DNA from: Heterotrichella gracilis
Taxonomy: Eukaryota; Sar; Xanthophyceae; Tribonematales; Xanthonemataceae
Direction: 5' to 3'
Assembly: GCA_032358255.1 (NCBI GenBank)
Contig: JAULBX010018414.1
Coordinates: 1-64,000 of the forward strand
Length of the DNA stretch: 64,000 bases
Shown here: one piece after another, positions 45,410 to 55,543 of the stretch
Layout: every line of letters starts with the position of its first letter
How positions within the stretch are numbered: position 1 is the first letter of the stretch
Translations under genes and position numbers: made by a program
The notes under the pieces: model-generated
What the model was told of the DNA's origin: nothing
The model's database searches: none
The model's input: only the letters and a program-made list of their open reading frames with translations

Positions 45410-47348
45410 TCACACCGCTGCGTATGGGTCCTGCTGTGTATCCAGCCCTGGGATTGGCTGGGCAAGCCCCGGGAGTGGCTGAACGGGGAGGTGTGCAAAC
45501 TCCTCCAGCGCGCGGATATGGGGGGTGAGCGCAGGGAACTCCCCCAGCACAGGCGACTCCCCCAGGGAGCAGCGAGGTGTGTTGTGCAGCGCAATCGCGT
45601 CCCTGTTGCAAGAACGCTGGGGTCAGCAGACGTACACATGTGCCTGTGCACTTTGCAGGGCCGGCAGGCAGCATTGGACTGCATGGCGTGTGGCGACTGG
45701 TGATGCATGCATCCCGCGGGGGCACGCATGCATATGTAATTGTAACTGTAAGCAGCCTCACTGCAGTGGCATGCATACCAGAGGCCGTGCAGAGAGGTTT
45801 CCTGGTGCAGGTGGCTTATTATGAGTATGCAAACACACATGTGGCACAATTCCGCACCGCAGCCTAGTGACCTTTGACAGGCCTGCTGAGAAGGCGTCCA
45901 CCCTGCCCTCTGCGCCGCGGTAAAAGTGGAAGAAAGGGAGCACCTGCACACGCACGCGTGGTCAGCAACGCAGGCCGGAACGCGAGCACTGATGCCTGCC
46001 ATGCTGTGCAGGCAAAAGCGCTGTCGGCTGACCAGCCAAAACCCTTGGCCCAGAGCCAATGGCTGCCACTTTGTGCCAAGGAAGCGCCCACTGCTGGCCA
46101 GGCAAACATCCCCAAACCCTACCCCGGTGGCTTCACACAGTCAATCACACCTGAGACACTATGTGGCACAATGTTGGGCCGGGTGCTCACCTTGATTCCC
46201 AGCTGCTTGCACAGCTGCCTGTTCTCGTCAAAGTTGACCTTGACAATGACCACATCGGGGTATTGCTCACACAGCTGAACCAGCTGCACACGCAGGATCA
46301 AGGGATCAGATGGGGACATGGTTTCCTTATGAGGGGTGCAATGAGCGAGGGAAGCGTGCACTGGTGATGCAGGCACACAGCTGCCCTCTTTTATGTTCAG
46401 AAGCTGGAGTCAAAAGCTGGAGTCCGATAACCTTTGCACAGGTGCTAGTGTCGTTGAATTTGCACAATAATTGGGCGCCTGCCCCTACCTTGGGGTACAG
46501 TGCTTTGCATGCTCCACACCACGAGGCAAAGAAGTCGATGATCACCAGCTTCTCTGTGTTGCTGGCCTGCACACAGAGCGGACTTGCATGAGATCCGGTA
46601 TCCGATATGCGCTGGTAGCAACAACTGGGCGCCCGGCAGCTAGGGCGCGCTCTTAGGGCTATAACTAGGGTTTATGCCGTAGTGGCACCCCACGCCCATG
46701 CCATGCATTGATACATAGTCATCGACCTGCTACTCCACCACCAGCGGCCATTCACCTGTGCCGCTCTCCATGGGTTTGTGGCACTCACCAGCACGTCAAT
46801 GAAGTCCTGGACGGTGTCACACTCGACCATGTTGGGTGCAGACGCCTTGGTCCACCAGGGCTGCTTGGTGGCGGCCTGCCGCTCCGCAGTGGTGGCGGTG
46901 GTGCTCACCCGCCTGCAACCAGGGTTGCACATATGGTTTGAAAACCTTGAAGCGGGCACCTGTATGCTGACGTGCAAGTAGTGGGTGACCTGTACGCTGA
47001 CGTGCAAGCAAGTACCTAGCCCTGTGCTGGATTGGCTGTCAGCATGATACTGGGGTGCCACAACTGTAAGATTCGCGGTGCACTAGGAAGGTTGCTTCGT
47101 GTGGGAGCTTGTGGCAGGGCAGTGAGTGGCAGGGCGTTGAGTGGGCAAGTGGCGGGGTACGACCCCAAACCCCACCTGGCGCTGAGATGCTGGTGCTGCA
47201 CGCTGCGCAGCGCGCTGGGCAAAAAGTGTACTGCGGGCTGTGGTTGCCTGGCTGGGGCTGTTGGGCAGGGGCTGGCTGAGTGATGGGCGCCTCGGGAGGA
47301 GACCTGCCATCTGCTAGTGAGGCCTGAAGACACCATTGTGGTGGCCAT
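45410..47348 (-). CDS. Atypical Cys/His-rich thioredoxin (ACHT), plastid
   Basis: Exons 47348-47176, 46912-46789, 46566-46489, 46283-46191, 45943-45872 and 45616-45410 give 248 residues. Residues 1-55 are Ser/Ala/Pro/Arg-rich with almost no acid (MATTMVSSGLTSRWQ), a chloroplast transit peptide. The thioredoxin domain reads VIIDFFASWCGACKALYPK, with a C-G-A-C active site. It continues DVVIVKVNFDENRQLCKQLG and VLPFFHFYRGAEGRVDAF, which distinguishes ACHT from ordinary thioredoxins. NRDAIALHNTPRCSLGES matches the ACHT C-terminal box. ACHTs are oxidised through 2-Cys peroxiredoxin and switch off plastid enzymes in low light. The last intron acceptor (45617) was chosen because it alone keeps this box in frame. 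It is divergent from PGDH. Confidence 0.9.
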
Positions 47349-48658
47349 GATGCTTCAACGGGTGAGTGAAGACGTGGAGTGGCTGTCAGCAATATGCAGG
47401 GCTCTTGCCACCTCTGCGACCACGGAGGGGCATCGTCAGCATAGAACTCAGATTATCTTGGTGAGATGTGTTAAAGGAGGATTGGAGCAATCACGTGGGG
47501 TATGGGTCCCTAGTGATGCAGGTTTCTAAAGGGATACTAATGGCACTGCCCATAACGACCCACAAGATTGCAAGAGACAATGTAGCCAAGGTACAGCCCT
47601 CGTTTCAGGACAGCAGTGCTGTCTGCCACAGACAGAGCAGTGCCTACAGTGCACTTAGGAAGGCAACTCCTTGAAACAGAGGCTGAGGAAACAAAATGAA
47701 GTGGTGCGAGGTGGGTGTTTACAGCTACCACAGGTACATAGGCAACGAAGGGATCCACGCTGTGAGTACTGGATTACAGTGGCTGCTATTTGAACCGCCC
47801 AAGATGCCAGACCACAGAGTTGCCCGCATGCGAAGCTGATGCTCATGTGCTTGCTAACAACCCACGTCCACTGCATTGTGGTTTACAACGACCGACTCAA
47901 GTCAGTACGCACCAATCAGTTCAACAAGGCGTGAAGGGGTGGAGATCGTCCGGCGTAAACACCTCTTGGCGGTCAGCCTTGCAGCATCTGTCGTTTGCAG
48001 TGTTCACAGAAATAACAACAGGGCACTATTGTACCCAGCAAGCAGACAATTGCAACGAGTTCAAACAGCACAACGCATGGCAGGGTGGTTTGAGCAAGAT
48101 CTGTTTTCAGAAACTACTGGGCAATATTCTGGCACACACGCAGGTGCTCGGTAGAAGGGTAGGCAGGCCAAACGCTGCAGTCCTTCAATTGTCAATACAG
48201 CAACAGAGCGTCGAGGTGCACTAGCTGTAACAAGTATGGAACTGTTGTTTGGACTTTGTGGGCGTGGACGGTGTTTGCTTGTGTTTGATAAACGCCGGAC
48301 GTGGTGACTCACCGGCAAGAGGGCACGAGTGGCAGGCCGAGTGCGCACGCGACTGGCTGGCTCTTTGAGACTCCGGCTCAGCTCCGGATGAGTGCTGAGC
48401 TGAGGAGATTCTGTCCGAGGCCTTGATCAAAGGGTTGGATCACTGCAGATATATGCAGGCATTCGAGTAATATGGCGGCCAGGCTTTGAAAACGTTTTGC
48501 AGGCACGCACTTTGTGACGAGCACTTTGTGCACAAAGCGAACGCGATCCGCCTTGCACGACATATACCAAGCCCTGCTCATACTGCATCGGTGTTGCTGC
48601 GCTTGTAACTGGTTGTAATATTGCCAATCGGCTTGGACATTAGTAACACGCACCCACC
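47349..48658. promoter_or_regulatory. Divergent intergenic region, ACHT and PGDH
   Basis: About 1.3 kb lies between opposite start codons, so both promoters must be here. No gene or clear promoter motif is visible. Confidence 0.5.
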
Positions 48659-51600
48659 ATGAGGACAGCACATGTTGGCCTTTGCGCCAGCCAGAAAGGT
48701 GCTGTAGCACTGATGCCTGCCACATGCAGAAGCGCAGCTTGCCAAAGAACCAGCCCAGCCAGGCTGAACCAACTAGCAGGCTGCAAGTCCCAGGTAAACC
48801 TTCGATCCAGCGCTCAATGTCTGCCCACGACAATTTGGTTCGACACACTTGCTGGGGGGCGATTTGATACTGCAACCATGCCTGATGCGCGCGATGTGTC
48901 CTGAGTTCTTCTCTAATGCAGCTGTTTGGCAAGAACGTCGCGGTGTGTGGGCAGGCGGCTGTCAGGCCAGTGCCATCCAGGTTCCAAGGTGCGTTTTTTG
49001 CCCCCTGCTGACTGCACCCCTGTGTGCCGAGGAGCACTTTGACTAAGGTGGGATGCCCAATGCAGTGACGGCGGTGGCGAGCAGCGAGGGCAAGCCAACC
49101 ATCTTGGTGGCCGAGAAGCTGGGAGCCGCAGGTAGGGACCAATCCCGCTCCCCGTAACCGCTGATCGGGTTGTGAGCAGACAAGGAATTGACCCCTCCCC
49201 TGTGCCTCTCAGGTATCGAGCTGCTCGAGGAGTTTGGCAACGTGGACTGCAGCTACAACCTCACTCCCGAGCAGCTATGCGCCAAGGTGTCCCTCGTGGA
49301 TGCCCTCATCGTGCGCTCGGCCACCCAGGTAGGCCTGATCTCTACCCCCTGGCGCCACCTGCTGCCCATATGCATGCATTGTGCCATGTTTGATGGCACG
49401 CCATGAAACCCGATGGCAACGGATCCTCCTGTTTGAGATGCCTCGATGTGTATGATAACCTCTTTTATTTACTGGTTGGCTGCCCAACGCCACCATTTTT
49501 GGCTCAATTGCCCCCGATCGTCTTGCTGTTTCACCTACCTGGAGCGCCCCTGAAGGTTGGCAGCTTCTATTATGATATGAGGCATTCACACAATACTAAC
49601 TGCTGATGACCAAGTCAGTACCATTGTACCAGCTCAGCTTTCACCTCCTGCACCTCTCCTCCCCCAAAACCTCCCCAGCACCCACCATTCCACACCCTGC
49701 CCCTCCTGCGCCACCATGCTCCACCCACACCCGCCTGATGCACCCCCACCCCACCCCCGCACAGGTGACCAAGGAGGTGTTTGAGGCCTCCAAGGGCCGC
49801 CTCAAGGTGGTTGGCCGCGCGGGTGTGGGTGTGGATAACGTGGACCTCACCTCGGCAACAGAGGTGCGCTGCACTGAAACCCTAAACCCTAGCTCCTACG
49901 CGAATCCGCAAGGGACTACACCCAACGCTCTGCACACCACCGATGACCAGGATGACACCTTGCTACCCAAGCCTTTGAGCTGCAAATCACCTGTTGCACA
50001 CAAGGCGCACATACCTGATCCATACCGCCAGCCAGGCCGCAGCAACTGGTCACCAGGCCCCTCTTGACCCCACCCCACCACCGCGTGCAGAACGGCTGCC
50101 TGGTGGTGAACGCCCCCACCGCCAACACCGTGGCCGCCGCCGAGCACGGCATCGCCCTGCTCACCGCCCTGGCGCGCAACGTGGCCCAGTCCGACGCCTC
50201 GATGAAGGCCGGGCGCTGGGACAGGAACAAGTACGTGGGCGTGTCGCTGGTGGGCAAGACAGTGGCCATCATGGGCTTTGGCAAGGTGGGTGCAGCAGTT
50301 TGGGTTTTAGGGTGTAGGGTTCACCTCTCCCCGTGTGCATGAGTACACATGCGCGGGAGGTCCCCTGTGGGCTGGAGTGGACCCTTTAACGTATATCCCC
50401 TGTACCACACCTGGTTATGATTACATCATCCTTATAAGTGCATGCCGCATGCCATGCACGCCCTCATCTCCCCGCCACGCTGCACCACCACCACTCTCCC
50501 ATACTTTGGCTCTGGCGTCGCCCGCCGCGCCAAGGGTCTGGGCATGCAACCCACCCAACCCCCTCGCCCACCCACCCACCACACATGCACGCGTCTCCCG
50601 TAGGTCGGCTCCGAGGTGGCCCGCCGCGCCAAGGGCCTGGGCATGTCTGTGGTTGCCCACGACCCCTACGCATCCGAGGAGAAGGCCACCGCCCTGGGCG
50701 TGAAGCTGGTGACCTTTGACGAGGCGCTGGCCACAGCCGACTTCTTCTCGCTGCACATGCCGCTCACGCCGCAGACCAAGGTGCGCTGCCAGGGTGGTGA
50801 AAGTGGGTGGGGGACACATGGCTGAGAGTCACCTGATGTGTGCTGCAATTGTCTTTTAAGTGGGTTGGATCAAGTGGGTGAGGGTTGCCTCACGTGCACT
50901 GCACCATGCGCCGGGATCGTGCGCTGTGCGATTCTGCACATATGGTATCTGCAAGCGCAGCAAGGTGCACCCACGTGGGTCTGGCCAAGGAGTGGCGTAG
51001 CCTAAGCGAGGGCTGTGTGTGGCCCTATGCACTGGGGCCGTGCTGCATGATGCACCAGAATCGTGTGCTGAGGTCATGCATTGTGGGGGTTGCAGCTGTG
51101 TGCACCCCATTGGTGTTTTGCAAGGGGTTGTGCGTCACCAGCGGGCGGCAACGTACTAGCCATATCCATCATGGCACCCTCATGACTGGCCGGCCATGCA
51201 TGGGATCCCCATGCACCGCCCGCATGGGGCATGCCGCATCGGGCGTGCCAGGCAGCCATGCGATGCACATGTACACATCAGCAGACCCAAGCATGCGAAT
51301 CATATACCGTGCACCAACCCCTCCCCTGGCCCACTTTGCCGCCTGTGCTGGGGAAAATCCCACACCATGCTGCCCGGTGCGATACCCCCTGCTCCCCCCT
51401 CCCCAGGGCCTGTTTGGCGCCGAGGCGTTCGCCAAGATCAAGAAGGGGGCGCGCATCATCAACGTGGCGCGCGGGGGGGTCATCGACGACGCGGCGCTGG
51501 CTGCGGCCCTGGATGCGGGCCAGGTGGCGGCGGCCGCCATCGACGTGTTTGTGAAGGAGCCCCCACCAGCGGACCACCCCCTTGTGGGCCGCGCGGACGT

Positions 51601-53959
51601 GATTTGCACGCCCCACCTGGGCGCCAGCACTGAGGAGGCGCAGGAGGAGGTGGCCATTGAGATCGCAGAGGTGGTCATCAAGGCGCTGCAGGTGGGTTTT
51701 GGTTTTAGGGTTTAGGGTTGATGTAGGGTTTTTTGCACGCCCCACCTGGGCGCCAGCACTGAGGAGGCGCAGGAGGAGGTGGCCATCGAGATTGCAGAGG
51801 TGGTCATCAAGGCGCTGCAGGTAGGTGCAGGGTTTAGGGTTTAGGGGTATTGTTGCACGGGCCACCTGGCCGCCAGCACTGAGGAGGATATTGAGATCGC
51901 TGAGATGGTCATCAAGGCGCTGCAGGTGGGTGCGGGGTAACACACAGGCACACCCTCCTCCTACCCCAGACATGCGCATCCATGCACCTGCCTGTGTTAA
52001 CCCCCCTTGTCCCACCTCCCCTGCAGGGTGAGCTTGCAGCCACCGCCGTGAACGCACCCATGTCCTCCCCCCATCCCCCCCACCCCCCGTGCTCACATTC
52101 ACACTCACACTCACCTCTCCCCCCTCCTCTTACAGGGCGAGCTTGCCGCCACCGCCGTGAATGCACCCATGGTCCCGGCTGAGGTTCTCAAGGAGCTGCG
52201 GCCATTTGTCAACCTGGCGCAGGGCCTGGGCAGGGCGGCGGTGCAGCTGGTGGCAGACGCAGGCTTCAGCGACGTGGTGGTCACGTACCACAGGTGGGGC
52301 CGGGGGGGGAAGTGGGGTGTTGCAGTGCATGGTGGCTGGTTGCTTGTGCAGCAGGTGGGTGGTGCCACTTTAGTCCCAGGACATACTGGCCATCCCAGTC
52401 TAGGGTCAAACTGGAAATGTGGATGACCCGCCACTACTCCCTCAAGCATTCCCAACCCCACCAACGTTCCTGCCATCCTCCCACCACCCACCACCCATAT
52501 TTCGGCAATATGACCTACATGGCCCCCGAAATCATGTTCTTTTCCGTATAGCATCCATGACCAGTACGATAGTCAGTAATATAATACCACAGCCAATTAT
52601 AACTACGTGCAAAAAAGAAAGGCTTGTAATTAATTCAATTAGTATCACCGCCACCACCCACCACCCCTCACCCACCCGCCACCGCCCCGCAGCCCCCGCG
52701 GCGACGACCTGGACACCCGCCTGCTGCGCGCCATGGTCATCAAGGGCATCCTGGAGCAGATCACCACCGCCAACGTGAACCTGGTGAACGCCGACCTGCT
52801 GGCCAAGGCGCGCGGCCTGCGCATCATCGAGTCCATCGTGCCCTCCGAGGGCCGCGAGGTGCTGAGCAGCATGACCGTCAGCCTGGGCACCAGCCAGAGC
52901 AAGTTCAGCTCGGCGGTGGACGCCAGCGGCAAGATCAGCGTGGGCGGAACGGTCAAGGGCGTGATGCCGCTCATCACACAGATCGGCACCTTTGACGTGG
53001 AGCTCAGCATGGAGGTGAGCATCTACACCCTGAAATCCTGAATCCAAAGATCCTGAATCCTGAATCCTGAAATCCAAAAGAATCCTGAAACCCTGAATCC
53101 AAGAGACTGTACCAAGTGCACTGTTCAATGAACGCCTGTTGGAGTGGCATGGGCGTACTCCTGGTCTGTGCCTACTGGGTAGCTATTGGTGCAACAGCTG
53201 CGCAATGACTGCGCAGGCGCCCCCTCCCAAGTTCTCAGTCCTTGGGACCAAGGCTGGCATCAATGCGCACGCCATCTGAACCCTATGTCCTGAACAAACC
53301 CTAAACCCTACTCTCAACCCTCCGCAGGGCGACGTCATCCTCGTGTCCCAGACCGACAAGGCCGGCATCATCGCGCGCGTGAGCAGCGTGCTCGCCGAGA
53401 GCGACATCAACATCTCCTTCATGACGGTGTGCCGCACAGGCAGGGGCCAGGAGGCGATCATGGCCATCGGCGTGGATGCGCAGCCAGAGCCCGAGGTAGG
53501 ATGCATGCACATGATTATTTCAGAAGTAGGGAATTGTTTTTAATGAAAAATCCATGTTATTACGATAAATCACATTGTTGATTGTCCTGATATTCTCGCA
53601 CAAATTTGGGTGCTCGCACTGTGCCCTCGCACAGTGTGTGGCTGGCTTGCGCATGCGCATGCGCAGCACGTGGTACAGTGGGTTGGGTGCGCTTGGTTGA
53701 CCTTGCTCTGGCATTTCTTCACACCACCATGTCTATTCATTCATGTTTTTGAACGCATTATTGCATCAGAATACTGGTTGCCCGCCACTGGTGCGCTGCG
53801 CCGGACCAAATGCAGCTCCAGGAAAACTAATCGAACAAATGAGCTACTGCGCTGCAGCATACTCATGTGCCCGTCCATGTGCTGCAGGTGCTGGCCCAGG
53901 TGGCGGCTGTGGACGGCGTCCACGAGTGCAGCAAGATCTCAGAGTCCATGCTGCGATAA
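48659..53959 (+). CDS. PGDH: D-3-phosphoglycerate dehydrogenase, plastid, 625 residues
   Basis: Exons 48659-48793, 48922-48988, 49048-49131, 49213-49328, 49765-49863, 50091-50285, 50604-50780, 51407-51691, 52136-52293, 52693-53014, 53328-53495 and 53888-53959. It oxidises 3-phosphoglycerate with NAD in the first step of the phosphorylated serine pathway. Residues 1-75 form a transit peptide (MRTAHVGLCASQKGAVALM). KPTILVAEKLGAAG starts the substrate domain. VAIMGFGKVGSEVARRAKG is the NAD loop (G-x-G-x2-G). IINVARGG, DVFVKEPP and TPHLGAS supply the catalytic Arg, Glu and His. An intervening domain (52.1-53.0 kb) and a C-terminal ACT domain (DVILVSQTDKAGIIARVSSV) complete the long, regulated form. 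The acceptor of exon 3 (actaag) is not a strong one. Three sets of exon echoes lie in its introns. Confidence 0.96.
50511..50548 (+). repeat. Exon echo of PGDH exon 7 start
   Basis: The core cccgccgcgccaaggg-ctgggcatg repeats 50619-50646 with one difference, in the intron just upstream. The matched stretch encodes ARRAKGLGM in the real exon. The acceptor itself was not copied well. Confidence 0.85.
51733..51937 (+). repeat. Two exon echoes of PGDH exon 8 end
   Basis: The last 88 bases of exon 8 (51604-51691) recur starting near 51733 (only a few changes, donor gtaggt intact) and near 51853 (with an internal deletion, donor gtgggt intact). Each copy ends in aaggcgctgcag followed by a donor. 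The first two are followed by gggtttagggtttagg-type sequence, so unit ends and telomere-like words coincide. Periods are about 129 and 120 bases. Confidence 0.9.
52024..52062 (+). repeat. Exon echo of PGDH exon 9 start
   Basis: The segment cagggtgagcttgcagccac through gcacccatg matches 52133-52171 at 36 of 39 positions, including the AG acceptor. Using this earlier acceptor would run out of frame, so the downstream site is taken as real. Confidence 0.85.
53038..53100 (+). repeat. Minisatellite after PGDH exon 10
   Basis: Repeats of gaatcc, gaaatccaaa and tcctgaa words, in at least six partial copies, lie about 25 bases after the exon 10 donor. Confidence 0.75.
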
Positions 53960-54864
53960 GTTGGGCTGGGCCAGTGGCCACCCTGACGGGGGTCCCCTTC
54001 CACCTCAGCAACATTTCTCGGAGTGGTTGCTGCGATACATTGGGTTAGGCTTGATGGGAAACTGAGGGTTTTCCCCTGAGGGTTTTCAGCTGAGGGTGTT
54101 GCTTCCTTCTCAGCAAGGCCTTCGTGTTCTGGGGGCTCAGCTTCCATCAGCAGGGATGGGCACTGGGGGGGAATGATGGGGACTGGGCTCGTCCCAGGGG
54201 GGGGACAGCACAGCCGGAATCAGCAGGGCAGCATTGGGTGGGAGGCTCCAATGCAGTGGGTGGGCCCGCCCAAACGCTATGCTGGTACGAACCATGCATG
54301 TCAACGGTAGAAACAGCTTGCATATATGGCGTTCTACAGGGGACCTCTGCATTACCAGTCATTGATCCTGGGCCATGCATGCCTTGCACTGCTTGCATGA
54401 TACGCAGCCTACCTTAGTTATGCTGAGCAAGGGGCACTTAGTAGCATCTCGCATGCTTTATCCAGCAGTATTCCCAGTGATACAAGTTTGTTGCCCATAG
54501 AACAGAGCTTTCAGGCCATTGTGGTAATGATCATGCCACCCGCGACGCTGTTGAGCAGCTCAGCTGTCAGGCTGACAGCAACTGTTTGAGTCGGTGCACT
54601 GCATCCTTGAAGTGTCAGTTCTCAGAACTGTGAGTCACTGAACCCTAGACCGTGAGCACAGTTGTCGTCCGCACAAACGACACGGCATTGTGTAACACAG
54701 TCTGCGCGTACTGGGGGAGAATGGTCCCTTCCAGGAGGAATTATATTATTATAAAAAAGTTACACATTCCCGGCTCGTTGCTGCACGGCGTGTACCCTAC
54801 TTCAGAATCTGATGTGCCATTGGCTTGTATCACATAGGAATATTGGAAATTTAATTTCAACTGG
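53960..54864. other. PGDH 3' flank
   Basis: No gene is supported. Short open frames on both strands at 54124-54417 overlap each other and have no family features. Confidence 0.5.
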
Positions 54865-55036
54865 TTACAGTTACATACGCCAAACCCTTTTGCATGCCAT
54901 GCCTGCAGGCATTGGCTAATTAGGCCTCAAGGCCTAACCTTGACCAGCCGTTCTGGCTGGTGTGGTGCCCTGGTGCGAGCCAGTGGCCCCCTAACTACAC
55001 CTCTTTGCGTTCCCTTTCTTTCTTTCTTTTTTACAG
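54865..55036 (+). mobile_element. 5'-truncated LINE 3' end
   Basis: About 160 bases match, in the opposite orientation, the LINE end at the right edge of the window (ccaaaccctttt, gccatgcctgc-ggcattgg, ttgaccagccgttctggctg). The match begins abruptly at about 54871 and ends in ttctttctttc, the same tail as the other copy. The word ttacag lies on both sides (54865-54870 and 55031-55036), a possible 6-base target-site duplication. This is what a severely 5'-truncated non-LTR insertion looks like. Confidence 0.75.
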
Positions 55037-55543
55037 CCGCTAGCATGTGACTTTGACTGATCTCGGCGACAGTTATTGAACAATTCATGAATTCAGCCAT
55101 GTTAAACAAATATCCTTTCAGAATACAGGTCATGACTTGCGCGACCATCAAGCGAGCGTCACAATATTTCCCTGATAATCATTAAGAAGGCATGATTCTA
55201 TATTACTGCCCATTGGGCTCTGAATTAATTGAAAAAAACATGCATGCAACAATACACCCAAGACAAATGCAGAAAAGCCACCCTGGGCAGCTCAATAATA
55301 AAACACACTGTGCAACACAATATTGATGCTGGATCCATCAGGCTGTCAGCTGAGCAGCGAGCGCTATCACATCTGAATCAATGTACGTGATTTAATAAGA
55401 CAACATTATGATAGACTGAATATTAAGTGTTCATTCACACAGTACAGAAAAGTCTGGCCGTACCTGCCTGGATTGTCACATCAGGCAAGCTCACTGCAAA
55501 GAACCCCCGGCGATAAAAAATATCATCCATAAATACACCGCAA
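55037..55543. other. Intergenic, 3' flank of secreted protein gene A
   Basis: AT-rich sequence, presumed 3' untranslated region of the minus-strand gene. Nothing else seen. Confidence 0.45.

Noticed and set aside
48378-49142. 254-residue minus-strand frame across the PGDH start
   Set aside because: It overlaps the transit-peptide exons of PGDH, whose phase and protein are well supported.
52024-52135. Using the upstream acceptor at 52026 as the true start of PGDH exon 9
   Set aside because: The frame is lost before the conserved GLGRAAVQLVADAG segment; the downstream acceptor fits the phase.
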